A stretch of 64,000 bases of DNA from assembly GCA_964413935.1 (NCBI GenBank), contig CAYPTY010000010.1, forward strand, positions 1 through 64,000. Direction: 5' to 3'. Source of the DNA: CAYPTY01 sp964413935 (GTDB lineage Bacteria > Bacteroidota > Rhodothermia > Balneolales > Balneolaceae). The first letter of the stretch is position 1. Each line of letters starts with the position of its first letter. The position numbers and the translations under genes are program-made. A model generated the notes under the pieces. The model saw only the letters and a list, made by a program, of their open reading frames with translations. It searched no databases and was not told where the DNA came from. Shown here one piece after another: positions 15,838 to 24,258 of this stretch.

Positions 15838-17078
15838 TGAACCTGATAGCCAGCATTATTTTGGCTGCACTGCTTTTTAGTTTTTTTCTGGAACTGATTG
15901 CGGACAGCCTGAATCTGAAATCGTTGAAAAAAGATTTGCCGGAGGAATTTAATGGGGTGTATGATGAGGAAACCTATGCCAATTCTCAGGCTTACACCCG
16001 TGCCCGCACCCGTTTTGGTTTCCTGGTTTCCACTTTCGACCTTGCCTTATTGCTGATGTTCTGGTTTAACGGTGGATTTAACTGGCTGGATCAGGCTATA
16101 CGATCGCTCGGTTATTCAGAGCTTGTAAATGGCCTTATTTTTATCATCGGACTTGCAGTTGCAAAAGGAATCATCAGCCTGCCCTTCAGCTTGTACAGCA
16201 CCTTTGTGATAGAAGAGCGCTTTGGTTTTAATCAAACCACTCTGGGCACCTTTTTCACTGATCTTCTGAAAAGCACCTTGCTTGGATTAGTCATTGGCCT
16301 GCCGGTAATATCGCTGGTGCTGTTATATTTTCAGCATTTCGGTGAGCTGGCCTGGTTATATGCCTGGCTTTCCGTTACCGGTATTTCACTCATTCTGCAG
16401 TTTATTGCACCCACCTGGATCATGCCTCTTTTTAACAAATTTGAACCCCTTGAGGATGGTGAACTGAAGGAATCAATTCATGCATATGCTGAAAAAGTAG
16501 ACTTTCCCCTGCAGGGTGTATTTGTCATGGATGGATCCAAACGCTCCAGTAAATCCAATGCATTTTTCACCGGCTTCGGAAAGAATAAACGCATTGCTCT
16601 TTTTGATACCCTTATCAACAATCATACGAAATCTGAACTGGTTGCAGTACTGGCTCATGAGGTTGGGCATTACAAAAAGAAGCATATCCTCAAAAATGTC
16701 ATCATCAGCATTCTGCATACCGGAATCCTGTTCTTTCTGCTCTCCCTTTTTCTGGATTCCCGTCCGCTTTTTGAAGCCTTTTACATGCAAGAAATGTCGA
16801 TTTATGCCGGACTCATTTTCTTTGGGCTGCTGTACAAACCGGTGGAAATGATCCTGTCTGTTTTCATGCAGATGTCGTCCCGTAAACATGAATTTGAAGC
16901 CGATGCCTGGGCAGCTGAGACCATTGAAGACGCTGAAGACATGGTGAAGGTGCTGAAGGGTTTGTCGCGCGATAATCTATCCAATCTGACGCCCCATCCA
17001 TTTTATGTTTTTCTGAATTATTCACATCCGCCGGTTTTACAGCGGATTAAAGCCATCCGAGCCGATGAAAAAAACTGA
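15837..17078 (+). CDS. M48 family (Ste24-type) membrane metallopeptidase
   Basis: 413 residues from ATG 15837. A TTG three bases earlier is less likely. Several hydrophobic helices precede PTWIMPLFNKFEPLEDGEL near residue 200. The zinc motif HEVGH is near 273, and the downstream Glu is in HEFEADAWA near 350. This is the arrangement of CAAX prenyl protease 1 (Ste24), a membrane-embedded zinc protease. In bacteria the substrates are mostly unknown. It sits between a DUF6265-like gene (1-base overlap of stop and start) and a PLP enzyme gene that overlaps its end by 14 bases. Confidence 0.92.
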   Translation: MNLIASIILAALLFSFFLELIADSLNLKSLKKDLPEEFNGVYDEETYANSQAYTRARTRFGFLVSTFDLALLLMFWFNGGFNWLDQAIRSLGYSELVNGLIFIIGLAVAKGIISLPFSLYSTFVIEERFGFNQTTLGTFFTDLLKSTLLGLVIGLPVISLVLLYFQHFGELAWLYAWLSVTGISLILQFIAPTWIMPLFNKFEPLEDGELKESIHAYAEKVDFPLQGVFVMDGSKRSSKSNAFFTGFGKNKRIALFDTLINNHTKSELVAVLAHEVGHYKKKHILKNVIISILHTGILFFLLSLFLDSRPLFEAFYMQEMSIYAGLIFFGLLYKPVEMILSVFMQMSSRKHEFEADAWAAETIEDAEDMVKVLKGLSRDNLSNLTPHPFYVFLNYSHPPVLQRIKAIRADEKN

Positions 17079-18210
17079 TCACAAACATATTGAAACCATT
17101 GCCATTCATGAAGGCATGAACAGCACTTCAACAGCAGGCTCCATTGTACCGCCTGTAGAGGTGAGTACTATTTTTAAGCATCATCCGGATGGCCATCAGG
17201 AGGGAGATTTTCTCTATTCCAGAATGAACAATCCCAACCGGCAGGCTCTGGAACAGCTGCTTACCCGGCTCGAAGGCGGTGAAGCAGCTCTTGCCTTTTC
17301 ATCCGGCCTGGCGGCCATGAGTGCCTTATACCAGTGGGCCGGCAAAGGCGCCCATATCATCATCCCGGAAGATGTTTACCACGGCAGCTGGAAACTGATG
17401 GATGAGTTTTCGGAGGCATGGTCCATTGAATTTGACATGGTGGATACCTCAGACCTCGACAAACTGCAGGCTGCTATTCGGCCTGAGACTAAACTGATTC
17501 ATCTGGAGACACCTTCCAATCCCTTACTGATCATTACCGATGTGGAAAAAGCCGTTTCACTGGCTCATCAGCACGGAATCCCGGTGAGCGTAGACAACAC
17601 GTGGCCCACTCCCTATAACCTGAATCCACTCAGTTACGGAGCAGATATGGTAATCCATTCCACCACCAAGTACCTGGGCGGACACAGTGATATCATCGGG
17701 GGAGCTATTGTTTTCTCAAAGGTGGATGCTGCTTTCGAAAGAATGAAGAAAATTCAGATTGTTCAGGGGGGTGTACCATCACCACGAGACTGCTGGCTGC
17801 TGAGTCGTTCGATACGCTCTTTCCCCTATCGAATGCGTGGTCACAATGCCAATGCGGCTGAATTAGTGGAACTGCTTGCGGAGCATCCTGCTGTAGAACA
17901 GACCTATTATCCTGGGCTGTCGAGTCATCCAGGCCATGAAATAGCCAAATCACAGATGCGGGGTTTTGGCGGAATGATTTCCTTTCTGGTAAAAGGCGGG
18001 GCAAGAGAGGCTCTGAAAGTGGTTGCATCCTCAAAACTTGTGAGCCGGGCAACCAGTCTGGGCGGAGTGGAAAGTACCTGGGAACACCGTGCCAGCAGTG
18101 AGGGAGAGACATCCCCTACGCCCCAGAACCTGATCCGTATCAGTGCAGGTCTGGAACATCCGGACGACCTGCGAGAAGACATCAAACAAGCCCTGGATCA
18201 GATCCTTTAA
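17065..18210 (+). CDS. Trans-sulfuration PLP enzyme (cystathionine gamma-lyase/synthase family)
   Basis: 381 residues. The family signature is clear: FLYSRMNNPNRQALE near residue 50, AFSSGLAAMSA near 77, SVDNTWPTPYN near 175, and the PLP-lysine motif HSTTKYLGGHSD near 198. The enzyme would act on cystathionine or O-acyl-homoserine in the cytosol, but lyase and synthase cannot be told apart by eye. Its start lies inside the preceding protease gene (14-base overlap), an unusual partnership probably only for expression. A self-complementary CTTGAAA-N4-TTTCAAG follows at 18287-18304. Confidence 0.92.
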   Translation: MKKTDHKHIETIAIHEGMNSTSTAGSIVPPVEVSTIFKHHPDGHQEGDFLYSRMNNPNRQALEQLLTRLEGGEAALAFSSGLAAMSALYQWAGKGAHIIIPEDVYHGSWKLMDEFSEAWSIEFDMVDTSDLDKLQAAIRPETKLIHLETPSNPLLIITDVEKAVSLAHQHGIPVSVDNTWPTPYNLNPLSYGADMVIHSTTKYLGGHSDIIGGAIVFSKVDAAFERMKKIQIVQGGVPSPRDCWLLSRSIRSFPYRMRGHNANAAELVELLAEHPAVEQTYYPGLSSHPGHEIAKSQMRGFGGMISFLVKGGAREALKVVASSKLVSRATSLGGVESTWEHRASSEGETSPTPQNLIRISAGLEHPDDLREDIKQALDQIL

Positions 18211-18286
18211 AAAAGCGCTTTCACAGAGCTCAGGGCTGATATCCTTATTTTGAACTGAATCCGAATATTCTGATCTTAAGAGCCCT

Positions 18287-18304
18287 CTTGAAATGCGTTT
18301 CAAG
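18287..18304. promoter_or_regulatory. Perfect palindrome CTTGAAA-N4-TTTCAAG ahead of the E2 gene
   Basis: Seven-base arms with loop TGCG, 44 bases before the E2 start. There is no T-run on either side, so it is less likely a terminator than an operator or a leader hairpin. I know of no regulator for it. Confidence 0.35.
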
Positions 18305-18347
18305 CGTCCTGTAAACAGTTTATTAGCACAAATTTAGAGATTATCTC

Positions 18348-20162
18348 ATGGCCAAAGTAGAAGTGGTAATGCCCCAGATGGGCGAATCGGTAATGGAAGG
18401 AACCGTTATCGAATGGAGTAAACAAGTTGGTGATACCATTGAAGCCGATGAAACACTCCTTGAAATTGCTACAGACAAAGTGGACACGGAAGTCCCTTCC
18501 CCCGAGTCAGGCGTAATCGTAGAAATTAAGTATGAGGAAGGCGACACCATTGAAGTTGGAAACGTAATCGCCATCATTGAAACCGATCCGGATGCCGCAG
18601 GTGATGCAGCCGCTTCTCCGGCCCCGGAAAGCAAGTCCAAAACCAAAGAAACGGAAACTCAGGACTCATCCTCTGAATCACAGCCCCATAAACAGGAAGA
18701 AACGGCTCCAGCAGCCACAACCACTTCAGAATCAGCATCAGGAGGTAATGGCGGTGGTGGTGAGCGCATCGAAGTCGTAATGCCACAAATGGGAGAATCG
18801 GTTGTAGAAGCCACAGTGATTGGCTGGTCCAAAAGTATCGGCGATCAGGTAGAGGAAGACGAAACACTGCTTGAAATCTCCACCGACAAAGTGGATTCAG
18901 AAGTACCTTCACCGGCATCAGGTACCCTCGTGGAAATTAAAGCAGAAGCGGATGACACCATTGAAGTGGGACAGGTTATTGCAATTATTGCAACCGGCGA
19001 AGGTGCTGCCACCTCTTCGGATAGTGCTCCCGTACCTTCGGCTCCGAAACAGGAAGAATCGAAACAGGAAAGCAGCTCAGCAGCTCCTGCTTCAGGAAGT
19101 GGCAGTGCTCAAACGAACGGTGTTTCAGGCGTTTCTGAACCACAACGCATCGGTTCAGATGGTCGATTCTATTCACCACTGGTTCGATCCATCGCCAAAA
19201 AAGAAGGTATTTCGCAGGAAGAGCTGGAAGGAATTGACGGCAGCGGACAGGGTGGTCGTGTATCCAAAAAAGACATTCTTTCTTACGTTGAGAATCGAGG
19301 TGCCGCGCCTGCACAGCAAAAGCAGCTGGCCCAGCAGGCTGCAGCTCCATCCGGTGGACTCAGCAAACCGGTGAGCAGGCCATCCAGCGGCTCGTCGGAT
19401 ACCATCAAGTCCGGTCAGCTGAATATTCAGACCCATGCCAAAGGGGATGTGGAAGTCATCAAAATGGATCGCATGCGAAAAATCATCGCGGACCACATGG
19501 TGGAATCCAAACAGACTTCTGCGCACGTTACCACCTTTGCCGATGTGGATGTGTCCAGAGTGGTGAAGTGGAGAAGCGCGAACAAAGAGAAATTCCAGCA
19601 GCAAACCGGAAACAAGCTGACCTTTACGCCAATCTTTATCGAAGCCATTATTCAGGCCATGCGTGAATTCCCGCTGATCAACAGTTCTGTTGTGGGAGAT
19701 GAGATTCACGTGAAGCGGGATATTAACTTCGGTCTGGCTGTAGCCCTGGGACAGGGTGGCGAGGGCGGACTTATCGTGCCCGTCATCAAGAAAGCGCAGG
19801 ACAAGAACCTGAGCCGTCTTGCTGCAGATGTAACAGATCTGGCTGTAAAAGCCCGCTCCAAGAAATTATCACCGGATGATCTGGTAGGCGGTACCATCAC
19901 TCTCACCAACTATGGTTCAGTTGGCAACCTGATGGGCACTCCCATTATCAACCAGCCGCAGGTAGCCATCATCGGAACCGGCGTGATTGAAAAACGTCCT
20001 GTAGTGTTGGAAACGGAAACCGGAGATGTTATCGCCATCCGACACATGATGTATCTGTCGATGAGCTACGATCACCGTATCATCGATGGCGCACACGGCG
20101 GTGCCTTCCTCAACCGCATCAAACAGCTGCTTGAGGATTTCGATATGAATCGGGTGCCTTAA
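18348..20162 (+). CDS. Dihydrolipoamide acyltransferase (E2) of a 2-oxoacid dehydrogenase
   Basis: 604 residues. Two lipoyl domains lie at about 1-77 and 140-216, with lipoyl-lysine motifs TDKVDTEVPSP (Lys44) and TDKVDSEVPSP (Lys181). They are separated by flexible A/P/S/E-rich linkers. An E1/E3-binding domain (FYSPLVRSIAKKEG, near 276-312) follows, then the acyltransferase core with SYDHRIIDGAHGG near 575. A two-lipoyl E2 is seen in some 2-oxoglutarate and branched-chain complexes, and the exact substrate is not decidable from this. E1 and E3 genes are not in the window. A terminator follows at 20184-20210. Confidence 0.93.
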   Translation: MAKVEVVMPQMGESVMEGTVIEWSKQVGDTIEADETLLEIATDKVDTEVPSPESGVIVEIKYEEGDTIEVGNVIAIIETDPDAAGDAAASPAPESKSKTKETETQDSSSESQPHKQEETAPAATTTSESASGGNGGGGERIEVVMPQMGESVVEATVIGWSKSIGDQVEEDETLLEISTDKVDSEVPSPASGTLVEIKAEADDTIEVGQVIAIIATGEGAATSSDSAPVPSAPKQEESKQESSSAAPASGSGSAQTNGVSGVSEPQRIGSDGRFYSPLVRSIAKKEGISQEELEGIDGSGQGGRVSKKDILSYVENRGAAPAQQKQLAQQAAAPSGGLSKPVSRPSSGSSDTIKSGQLNIQTHAKGDVEVIKMDRMRKIIADHMVESKQTSAHVTTFADVDVSRVVKWRSANKEKFQQQTGNKLTFTPIFIEAIIQAMREFPLINSSVVGDEIHVKRDINFGLAVALGQGGEGGLIVPVIKKAQDKNLSRLAADVTDLAVKARSKKLSPDDLVGGTITLTNYGSVGNLMGTPIINQPQVAIIGTGVIEKRPVVLETETGDVIAIRHMMYLSMSYDHRIIDGAHGGAFLNRIKQLLEDFDMNRVP

Positions 20163-20183
20163 AACACTCTGAATGAATCTGAA

Positions 20184-20210
20184 GAGACGCTGAAGGGCGT
20201 CTCTTTTTTT
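20184..20210 (+). terminator. Rho-independent terminator after the E2 gene
   Basis: GAGACGC (20184-20190), loop TGAAGG, GCGTCTC (20197-20203), then T7. It lies immediately before panC, so panC probably has its own promoter or is reached by read-through. Confidence 0.88.
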
Positions 20211-20215
20211 ATGCT

Positions 20216-21070
20216 ATGGGGATGCAGATCGTAAAAACAATTGAGGAAATCAGGAAGGCTGTCCGTGAGCAAAAGATGCAGGGCAAAACCGTTTCCTTTG
20301 TACCAACGATGGGTGCCATCCACGAAGGGCATCTCAGCCTGATGCGGCTTGCGAGAGAGAACTCGGATGTAGTTGTGGTCTCCATTTACGTGAATCCGGA
20401 GCAGTTCGGGCCGAATGAAGACTTTTCCCTCTATCCGCGTCCGCTGGAGAAGGATCTGGACTTTTGCCGGGAGGAAGGTATCGATATAGCCTTTACGCCG
20501 GATGACGGCATCATGTACGGAGATGAGAAATACTTCCGCATCGAAATAGAAAAACTGAATGACCACATGGACGGGGGGAGTCGCCCGGGGTATTTTCAGG
20601 GCATCACACTGGTGGTTAACAAGCTGTTTAATATCGTGCAGCCCGATATTGCCGTTTTTGGACAAAAGGATATTCAGCAGTTTCAGATCATCAGGCAAAT
20701 GGTAAAGGAATTCAATCATGAGATACAGCTGCTGATGGCTCCCATCGCCCGTGCAGAAGACGGACTGGCCCTGAGTAGCCGGAATGCTTATCTGACAGAA
20801 GAACAACGCATAATAGCGCCAAGTCTATACCGTTCAATACGTTATGTCGAAAAACAACTCCTGGATGGAGTGAAAGAACCCGGACTTTTGTTAGAGCACC
20901 AGAAATCTGAACTGGAAGAAAAGGGTCTCACTTTTGATTATCTTAATATTTATGCCATGAAAGAGATGACGCCTGTTTCCAGAATCAGAGGAGGCGAGAC
21001 GTACATTATCGCCGGGGCAGTATATGCCGGCATGACCAGATTGATCGATAACATCCTGATACAGATATAA
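20216..21070 (+). CDS. panC: Pantothenate synthetase
   Basis: 284 residues from ATG 20216. A second ATG at 20222 (MQIVKTIEE) is the more conventional start. It condenses pantoate with beta-alanine using ATP. Visible landmarks: the HxGH motif in PTMGAIHEGHLSL (His36/His39), YVNPEQFGPNEDFSLYPR near 63-80, VFGQKDIQQF near 150, and ALSSRNAYL near 185. panD, which makes beta-alanine, follows after 18 bases, so the two form a coenzyme A precursor operon. No clear ribosome-binding site is present. The start lies directly after the terminator of the preceding gene. Confidence 0.96.
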   Translation: MGMQIVKTIEEIRKAVREQKMQGKTVSFVPTMGAIHEGHLSLMRLARENSDVVVVSIYVNPEQFGPNEDFSLYPRPLEKDLDFCREEGIDIAFTPDDGIMYGDEKYFRIEIEKLNDHMDGGSRPGYFQGITLVVNKLFNIVQPDIAVFGQKDIQQFQIIRQMVKEFNHEIQLLMAPIARAEDGLALSSRNAYLTEEQRIIAPSLYRSIRYVEKQLLDGVKEPGLLLEHQKSELEEKGLTFDYLNIYAMKEMTPVSRIRGGETYIIAGAVYAGMTRLIDNILIQI

Positions 21071-21088
21071 CACTTACTTCAGTTCACC

Positions 21089-21499
21089 ATGAAATTGACG
21101 ATGTTCAAATCCAAGCTTCATCAGATGAGCATTACCGAGGCTAACCTCAACTATGAGGGGTCCATTACCATTGATCTATACCTGATGGAGAAAGCCAATT
21201 TACTGCCTTATGAAAAAGTACAGGTGGTAAATATTACCAATGGAGAGCGGCTGGAAACCTACACCATCCCGGGTGATCGCGGTTCCAGAGCCTGCTGCCT
21301 GAATGGGGCAGCTGCAAGAAAAGCACAGATCGGCGACCGGGTTATCATCATTTCCTATGCTGAGATGACACCCGAGGAAGCAAAAGAGCATAAACCCCGC
21401 ATCGTTATCGTTGACGAAAACAACGAGCCTAAAACCATCATGGATTTCACTCCTCCATTTACAGAGGTGGATCTTCAAACAGGTTTACTTCGGGATTAG
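21089..21499 (+). CDS. panD: Aspartate 1-decarboxylase
   Basis: 136 residues. It makes beta-alanine from aspartate for pantothenate. The zymogen cleaves itself between Gly24 and Ser25 in NYEGSITID to form the pyruvoyl group, and the conserved Tyr/Asn residues follow (CLNGAAARKAQIGD near 70-83). Length is normal for the family. It directly follows panC, an arrangement common in bacteria. Confidence 0.96.
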   Translation: MKLTMFKSKLHQMSITEANLNYEGSITIDLYLMEKANLLPYEKVQVVNITNGERLETYTIPGDRGSRACCLNGAAARKAQIGDRVIIISYAEMTPEEAKEHKPRIVIVDENNEPKTIMDFTPPFTEVDLQTGLLRD

Positions 21500-21604
21500 A
21501 ACGAAGAAGTAAAAAGATTCATTATTTGTAAAAGCTTTGCGGCAGCTCTTTATAAGCTGTTGTAAATCGGGCATTTTCCAGTCTATATCAATAAGATTTC
21601 ATCA

Positions 21605-22870
21605 ATGAACAGAAAAGTATTTTTTATCATCACAGCAGCCGTTCTTGCACTCGTAGTGGGTTATTCGCTCACAGGGGAGCAATATGATAGTGTTGAACTA
21701 TTTGCCAATCCGGCGAGAGGAGAATTTATCGTGGATGTGACCACGACCGGCGAACTCCGCGCTAAAAATTCAACTGAGATCACAGCTCCTTCAGAACTGC
21801 GGCGTTTCAGAGTCTATAACCTCACCATTCAGGAATTGGTACCTGAGGGGACGATCGTAAATAAGGGTGATTTTGTGGCCGCCATCGATCGTTCTGAAAT
21901 CCAGACCCGTTTACAGGATCAGGAGCTGGAGGTTCAGGCAGAGCAATCTGAAGTACTGCAGATGGAACTGGACAGTACACTGACGCTCTCGCAGGCCCGT
22001 GACGCACTGGTTAATCTCGAATACTCATTGGAAGAGAAAGAAATTATTCTCGAGCAGTCGGCTTATGAATCCCCATCGGTTCAGCGACAGGCGCGCATCG
22101 AAGTGGAAAAGGTGAAACGTCAGCTGCAGCAGGAGAAAAAAAATTATCAGACTAAAGTTAAGCAGGCTGAAGCCCGTATTTCCGAACGTCAGGCAGATCT
22201 GATTAAAGAGGAACGCAGACTGGAACAAATTCAGGAGCTGATGGGTCAATTCAGGATTTTTGCCCCCGAAAACGGCATGGTAGTTTACCGCCGTACGCGG
22301 GACGGAGGTAAAATACAACAGGGATCACAAATCTCAGCTTGGGATCCGGTAGTAGCGGAATTACCCGACTTCTCAGTGATGGAATCTGTGACCTATGTGA
22401 ATGAGGTAGACATCAAGAAAGTAAAAGTGGGTCAGCGTGTGGAGGTAGGCCTCGATTCCGACAACGAAAAGAAACTGACCGGTGTAATCACGGATGTTGC
22501 TAATGTGGGTGAACAGCGCCCCAACTCGGATTCCAAGGTCTTTCAGGTGATTATCCGCATCAATGAGAGTGACAGTACGCTGCGTCCATCCATGACCACC
22601 AGCAATCGAATTATTGTAAATGAAGTGGATGATGCACTGTTCGTGCCGCTGGAAACCATTCATACCGTTGATTCCCTGGATTTCGTATTCAAAAGAGCAG
22701 GCATCGGGCCCATGATGCAGCAGGTTGAATTGGGCCTTATCAACGACAACTCTGCCATTGTCAGCAGGGGTGTAGATGTTGATGATGAGCTCTACCTTTC
22801 CCTTCCTGAGGATACTACCGGCATCGAAAGAAAATATCTGGAGGAAATTTACACCTCCAACGACGACTGA
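21605..22870 (+). CDS. HlyD-family membrane fusion (adaptor) protein
   Basis: 421 residues. A membrane anchor at about 4-22 is followed by a barrel-like region, a long helical hairpin (about 90-205, alternating E/Q/R-rich heptads), then a lipoyl-like and beta-barrel section (RIFAPENGMVVYRR near 217). These are the parts of a periplasmic adaptor for a tripartite exporter. It starts an operon with a MacB-like permease gene after 8 bases and a TolC gene that overlaps that one. The cargo is unknown. Confidence 0.9.
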   Translation: MNRKVFFIITAAVLALVVGYSLTGEQYDSVELFANPARGEFIVDVTTTGELRAKNSTEITAPSELRRFRVYNLTIQELVPEGTIVNKGDFVAAIDRSEIQTRLQDQELEVQAEQSEVLQMELDSTLTLSQARDALVNLEYSLEEKEIILEQSAYESPSVQRQARIEVEKVKRQLQQEKKNYQTKVKQAEARISERQADLIKEERRLEQIQELMGQFRIFAPENGMVVYRRTRDGGKIQQGSQISAWDPVVAELPDFSVMESVTYVNEVDIKKVKVGQRVEVGLDSDNEKKLTGVITDVANVGEQRPNSDSKVFQVIIRINESDSTLRPSMTTSNRIIVNEVDDALFVPLETIHTVDSLDFVFKRAGIGPMMQQVELGLINDNSAIVSRGVDVDDELYLSLPEDTTGIERKYLEEIYTSNDD

Positions 22871-22878
22871 GCTTAGCC

Positions 22879-24258
22879 TTGCTGCAAAAACTATTATATA
22901 ATTTCGATATCGCGGTGGAGGCCATTAAGCGAAACAAGCTTCGCGGCTTCCTTACCTCTCTGGGGATCATTTTCGGGGTTGCTTCCGTAATCGCCATGCT
23001 GGCCATTGGTACCGGAGCTCAGCAGGAGGTGCTGGAACAAATGGCACTGCTGGGTACCAACAATGTGATCATCCAGCCAGTGATCAGTCAGGTGGAAGGG
23101 GAAGTAGGTGAGGATGAAGATGGACAGCAAAGCAAGCGATATTCCCCCGGCCTGACCCTTGAAGATTTGCAGAGCATCAGGGAGATCATTCCGGCGGTAG
23201 AGAAAATCAGCCCGGAAATTATATTTGAATCCACCTTCATCCGATCCGGAAGGCTGAGAACCGGGAAACTGATCGGCGTAAATACCGACTACTTCGATAT
23301 CAATCAGTTTAAAGTGATTGATGGGACTTCCTTCACCGATGTGCATTTCGATGAATCCAAACCGGTTTGTGTAATTGGTTATGATGTGAAAGCCAGGTTT
23401 TTTGCCGGAGAGGAAGCTGTAGGTAAAAAAATTAAGGTTGGCCGCCTCTGGCTAACCGTGATCGGGGTTCTGGAGAAAAAAGATTTATCGACGGAAAGTA
23501 TTGAAAGCCTAGGTATCCGGAATTACAACCTGGATATATTCGCTCCGGCTACCACTGTTTTACTCCGCTTCAAAAACCGGGCTCTGGTTACCGAACAGCA
23601 GGTTCGACAGGCCAACAGCAGCGGGGATGAGGATGAGGGTGTAGTTATCGTGAATGGAGTGGTGGTAAGCGGTGGAAGTGGGAGTACTTCTGCTACGGAT
23701 CTGAATTACAATCAGCTTGACAAAGTGATTGCCCGTGTTTCGGACACCAAATACTCTACAACCGTAGCCGAAGTGATGTCGCGCATGCTGGAGCGCCGTC
23801 ATAATCAGGTTGTGGATTTTGAGATCATCGTTCCGGAACTCCTGCTGGCTCAGGAGCAGCGAACCAAACGAATTTTTAATATTGTGCTCTCTTCAATCGC
23901 CTCCATATCACTCATCGTTGGAGGCATTGGCATCATGAATATAATGCTGGCATCCATCGTTGAACGCTACCGTGAAATCGGTGTACGTATGGCGGTGGGC
24001 GCACAAAAGAGAGACATCGAAATGCAGTTCCTGACCGAAGCGCTGGTGCTCAGTATTTCAGGAGGTTTAATCGGGATTCTTCTTGGTGTTGTTTTCAGCA
24101 TTCTCATTGAGGTAACGGCTGAAATCCAAACCATCGTAAGTCCAATTTCTATTGTGATATCCTTTGGTGTTGCATTGGTTGTGGGGGTTGTTTTCGGCTT
24201 TTTCCCAGCAAAAAAAGCAGCAGCAAATGATCCGGTTCACGCTTTAAGACATGAATAA
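22879..24258 (+). CDS. ABC transporter permease, MacB/FtsX type
   Basis: 459 residues. TTG start at 22879, directly after the adaptor gene. The N-terminal helix region contains NKLRGFLTSLGIIFGVASVIAM, given here in part, a MacB signature. A large periplasmic domain spans about 45-330, with the G/S-rich stretch NGVVVSGGSGSTSATD. Three C-terminal helices follow (about 340-365, 385-420, 420-445) with GIMNIMLASIVERYREIGVRMA. MacB itself carries its own ATPase, but here the protein has only the membrane half and no ATP-binding gene is adjacent. Its partner must be encoded elsewhere, or the protein works differently. Confidence 0.92.
   Translation: MLQKLLYNFDIAVEAIKRNKLRGFLTSLGIIFGVASVIAMLAIGTGAQQEVLEQMALLGTNNVIIQPVISQVEGEVGEDEDGQQSKRYSPGLTLEDLQSIREIIPAVEKISPEIIFESTFIRSGRLRTGKLIGVNTDYFDINQFKVIDGTSFTDVHFDESKPVCVIGYDVKARFFAGEEAVGKKIKVGRLWLTVIGVLEKKDLSTESIESLGIRNYNLDIFAPATTVLLRFKNRALVTEQQVRQANSSGDEDEGVVIVNGVVVSGGSGSTSATDLNYNQLDKVIARVSDTKYSTTVAEVMSRMLERRHNQVVDFEIIVPELLLAQEQRTKRIFNIVLSSIASISLIVGGIGIMNIMLASIVERYREIGVRMAVGAQKRDIEMQFLTEALVLSISGGLIGILLGVVFSILIEVTAEIQTIVSPISIVISFGVALVVGVVFGFFPAKKAAANDPVHALRHE

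Noticed and set aside
18871..19374. Long frame on the plus strand inside the E2 gene.
   Set aside because: Shadow of the E2 gene, rich in basic residues due to frame shift of the linker.
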